Under the pieces are notes generated by a model. The model was not told the DNA's origin. It saw only the letters and a list, made by a program, of their open reading frames with translations, and searched no databases. DNA of 7,665 nucleotides from GCA-002282575 sp964646525 (GTDB lineage Bacteria; Pseudomonadota; Gammaproteobacteria; Thiomicrospirales; Thiomicrospiraceae), in the NCBI GenBank assembly GCA_964646525.1, contig CAZYER010000056.1, forward strand, positions 1 to 7,665, read 5' to 3'. Every line of letters starts with the position of its first letter. Position 1 is the stretch's first letter. A program made the translations under genes and the position numbers. Below are positions 6,639 through 7,665 of this stretch, piece by piece.

Positions 6639-6675
6639 GAATAATCATCCCTAAACCTCGAACTCAGCAAAAATC

Positions 6676-6706
6676 AGCGAAACAGGTTAACGTCAAAGCA
6701 ATCCAC
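6676..6706. repeat. Imperfect direct repeat, copy B (upstream of brnT)
   Basis: The plus strand reads AGCGAAACAGGTTAACG, then TCAAAGCAATCCAC, in the same orientation as copy A at 5965-5994. It lies between the brnT promoter and the decayed DUF1566 gene. ACCCTA (6705-6710) and TAGGGT (6728-6733), with CTAAC/GTTAG as an alternative inner pairing, give this copy a hairpin-forming flank that copy A lacks. Confidence 0.65.
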
Positions 6707-6736
6707 CCTAACTCTCCGTTAGAAAAGTAGGGTAAC

Positions 6737-6981
6737 TTACCTCAGCCGTCCTAACGCATACTGCATTGCTGCATTTGCTTTGGCAGTGTAGGGTCTCAAC
6801 TCATACCCACAGCACAGTGCTGCCAAATTAGTCCCGTTTTTAAGTCTGTTACCTCTGTTCCATCGGCAGAAATAGTGTATTGAGCGTTAGGTTTGCTGAT
6901 TGTCATATTCGGGTTACATGTTTGCGCATTAACCACATTAGCAAAACCGATTATCAATAATAAAAATGCGTAAACTTTCAT
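6737..6981 (-). pseudogene. Truncated secreted DUF1566-type protein
   Basis: The readable part (6981-6796) encodes 61 residues. A clear signal peptide (MKVYAFLLLIIGFANVVNA, cleavage likely after residue 19) is followed by TCNPNM and the start of a DUF1566 unit, DGTEVTDLKTGLIWQHCAVGMS. A TGA then stands where this family usually has Trp (the S-W step), a one-base change from TGG. Past it, one frame over, YTAKANAAMQYALG (6790-6749) resembles the next family segment and ends at TAA 6737-6739. The rest of the domain (the NWR-P motif and YWSS block) is absent. AGAGG lies 5 nt before the ATG, and the gene follows the intact DUF1566 gene by 14 nt. It is probably a decayed paralog; a short secreted peptide remains possible. 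Confidence 0.6.
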
Positions 6982-6995
6982 AAAAACCTCTTTTA

Positions 6996-7665
6996 TTAAT
7001 TTCCAGAAACCAATCTAACGGCATACAAGGTGGACTTATTGTTGTTGCCTGCATCAAGTCCGCGAATAAAGCTAACCTTCCAAGCATAACTCGCCTCTGA
7101 TGACAATGATGTCGATGACCAGTAACTATAATAAACACCATCAGGATTACCCAACGTCGGGAAATAGCTTGGGTCTATCGCAGGACTATTACGCCCCATA
7201 TCGGCAATGCCTTGTAATTCATCGACCGTGGGCATCCGCCAGTTGGTGTAGCCACATAAGACAATGGCGTTCACATCTTGCACATACTTTTCGGTATCGC
7301 AGCCTGTGCCGCCTGAGCAAGTGCCGCCATTTTCTGTGCCTGCATCGCCGCCGTTATTGGTGCTGTCGGTGTTGTACCAAGTGTAGGTATGGTCTTTGTC
7401 GCGTAAGCCGCCATCGTCGATTTTGTTTTCCCACAGTAATCCTGTGACATTGTCCAGTACGCAATCCCATCTGGTGGCATCGGCGGGGAGTGGTTTGCCT
7501 GTGCTGTCGATTTTGGTGAAGTCAAAGCCATTGCTTTTGCCGCCATTGGTGCTACTGCTACCCACTTTTGCCAGTGTGCCAGCAATTGCTTGGGCATCGC
7601 GTATTCCCCCGACACATGATAAACAAAGGTCGGTGCTTGGCATTCTTGTTTGACTCTGCGCACAA
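6996..7665 (-). CDS. DUF1566 (Lcl C-terminal-like) domain protein, 5' end outside the window
   Basis: The frame is open to the window edge. Codons before the ATG at 7643 read CAQSQTR, so the gene probably starts upstream and 6996-7665 is its 3' part. Counting from that ATG, residues 61-74 (CVLDNVTGLLWENK), 130-143 (CGYTNWRMPTVDEL), 174-179 (YWSSTS) and the end YAVRLVSGN are the conserved blocks of the DUF1566/Lcl C-terminal domain. This lectin-like fold is common in secreted or surface proteins. A Gly/Asn/Asp/Thr-rich stretch with several Cys (about 92-117) separates two blocks. The precise role is unknown; ligand or carbohydrate binding at the surface is the usual guess. It directly precedes a truncated paralog. 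An export link to the nearby type II secretion genes is possible but untested. Confidence 0.8.
   Translation of the reverse strand, partial: CAQSQTRMPSTDLCLSCVGGIRDAQAIAGTLAKVGSSSTNGGKSNGFDFTKIDSTGKPLPADATRWDCVLDNVTGLLWENKIDDGGLRDKDHTYTWYNTDSTNNGGDAGTENGGTCSGGTGCDTEKYVQDVNAIVLCGYTNWRMPTVDELQGIADMGRNSPAIDPSYFPTLGNPDGVYYSYWSSTSLSSEASYAWKVSFIRGLDAGNNNKSTLYAVRLVSGN

Noticed and set aside
7271..7663. 130-codon minus-strand frame overlapping the DUF1566 gene
   Set aside because: It is a shadow frame: Ala/Met/Gln-rich with no family motif, while the overlapping frame shows clear DUF1566 blocks.
1..7665. tRNA, rRNA, CRISPR array, transposase or integrase genes
   Set aside because: Nothing resembling these was seen on either strand; the only repeats are the single pair at 5965-5994 and 6676-6706.

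Overview
All supported genes in this window lie on the minus strand, so transcription runs from high to low coordinates. The gene content (type II secretion genes, HepT/MntA, BrnT/BrnA, DUF1566 proteins) and moderate base composition suggest a Gram-negative gammaproteobacterium. DUF1566 paralogs together with dispersed intergenic repeats recall Thiotrichales-like sulfur bacteria, but that placement is only a guess.

Layout in transcription order. (1) 7665-6737: the 3' part of a DUF1566 (Lcl C-terminal-like) secreted-protein gene that enters from beyond the window edge. It is followed 14 nt later by a second DUF1566 gene that keeps its signal peptide but is cut short by a TGA where a Trp is expected, plus a frameshift. 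(2) 6706-5965: a brnT-brnA type II toxin-antitoxin cassette, bracketed by two copies of an imperfect ~30 bp direct repeat and followed by a hairpin terminator candidate. (3) 5871-5472: a small coiled-coil protein with a C-terminal membrane helix; its best ribosome binding site serves a different reading frame, which points to a 1-nt frameshift near 5807. (4) 5298-877: gspC-gspD-gspE, a tightly coupled three-gene operon for the inner-membrane clamp, the outer-membrane secretin and the cytoplasmic ATPase of the type II secretion system. A perfect TATAAT sits 7 nt before the gspC ATG. (5) 795-66: a hepT-mntA HEPN/nucleotidyltransferase toxin-antitoxin pair with all diagnostic motifs intact, placed where gspF usually follows gspE.

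The most interesting points are: the repeat-flanked brnTA cassette next to a truncated gene; the broken or recoded 5' end of the coiled-coil gene; the decayed tetracysteine zinc site in GspE; the split gsp cluster capped by a toxin-antitoxin pair; and two genes (gspC, brnT) whose -10 boxes are so close to the ATG that their mRNAs may be leaderless. No clearly new multi-gene system was found.
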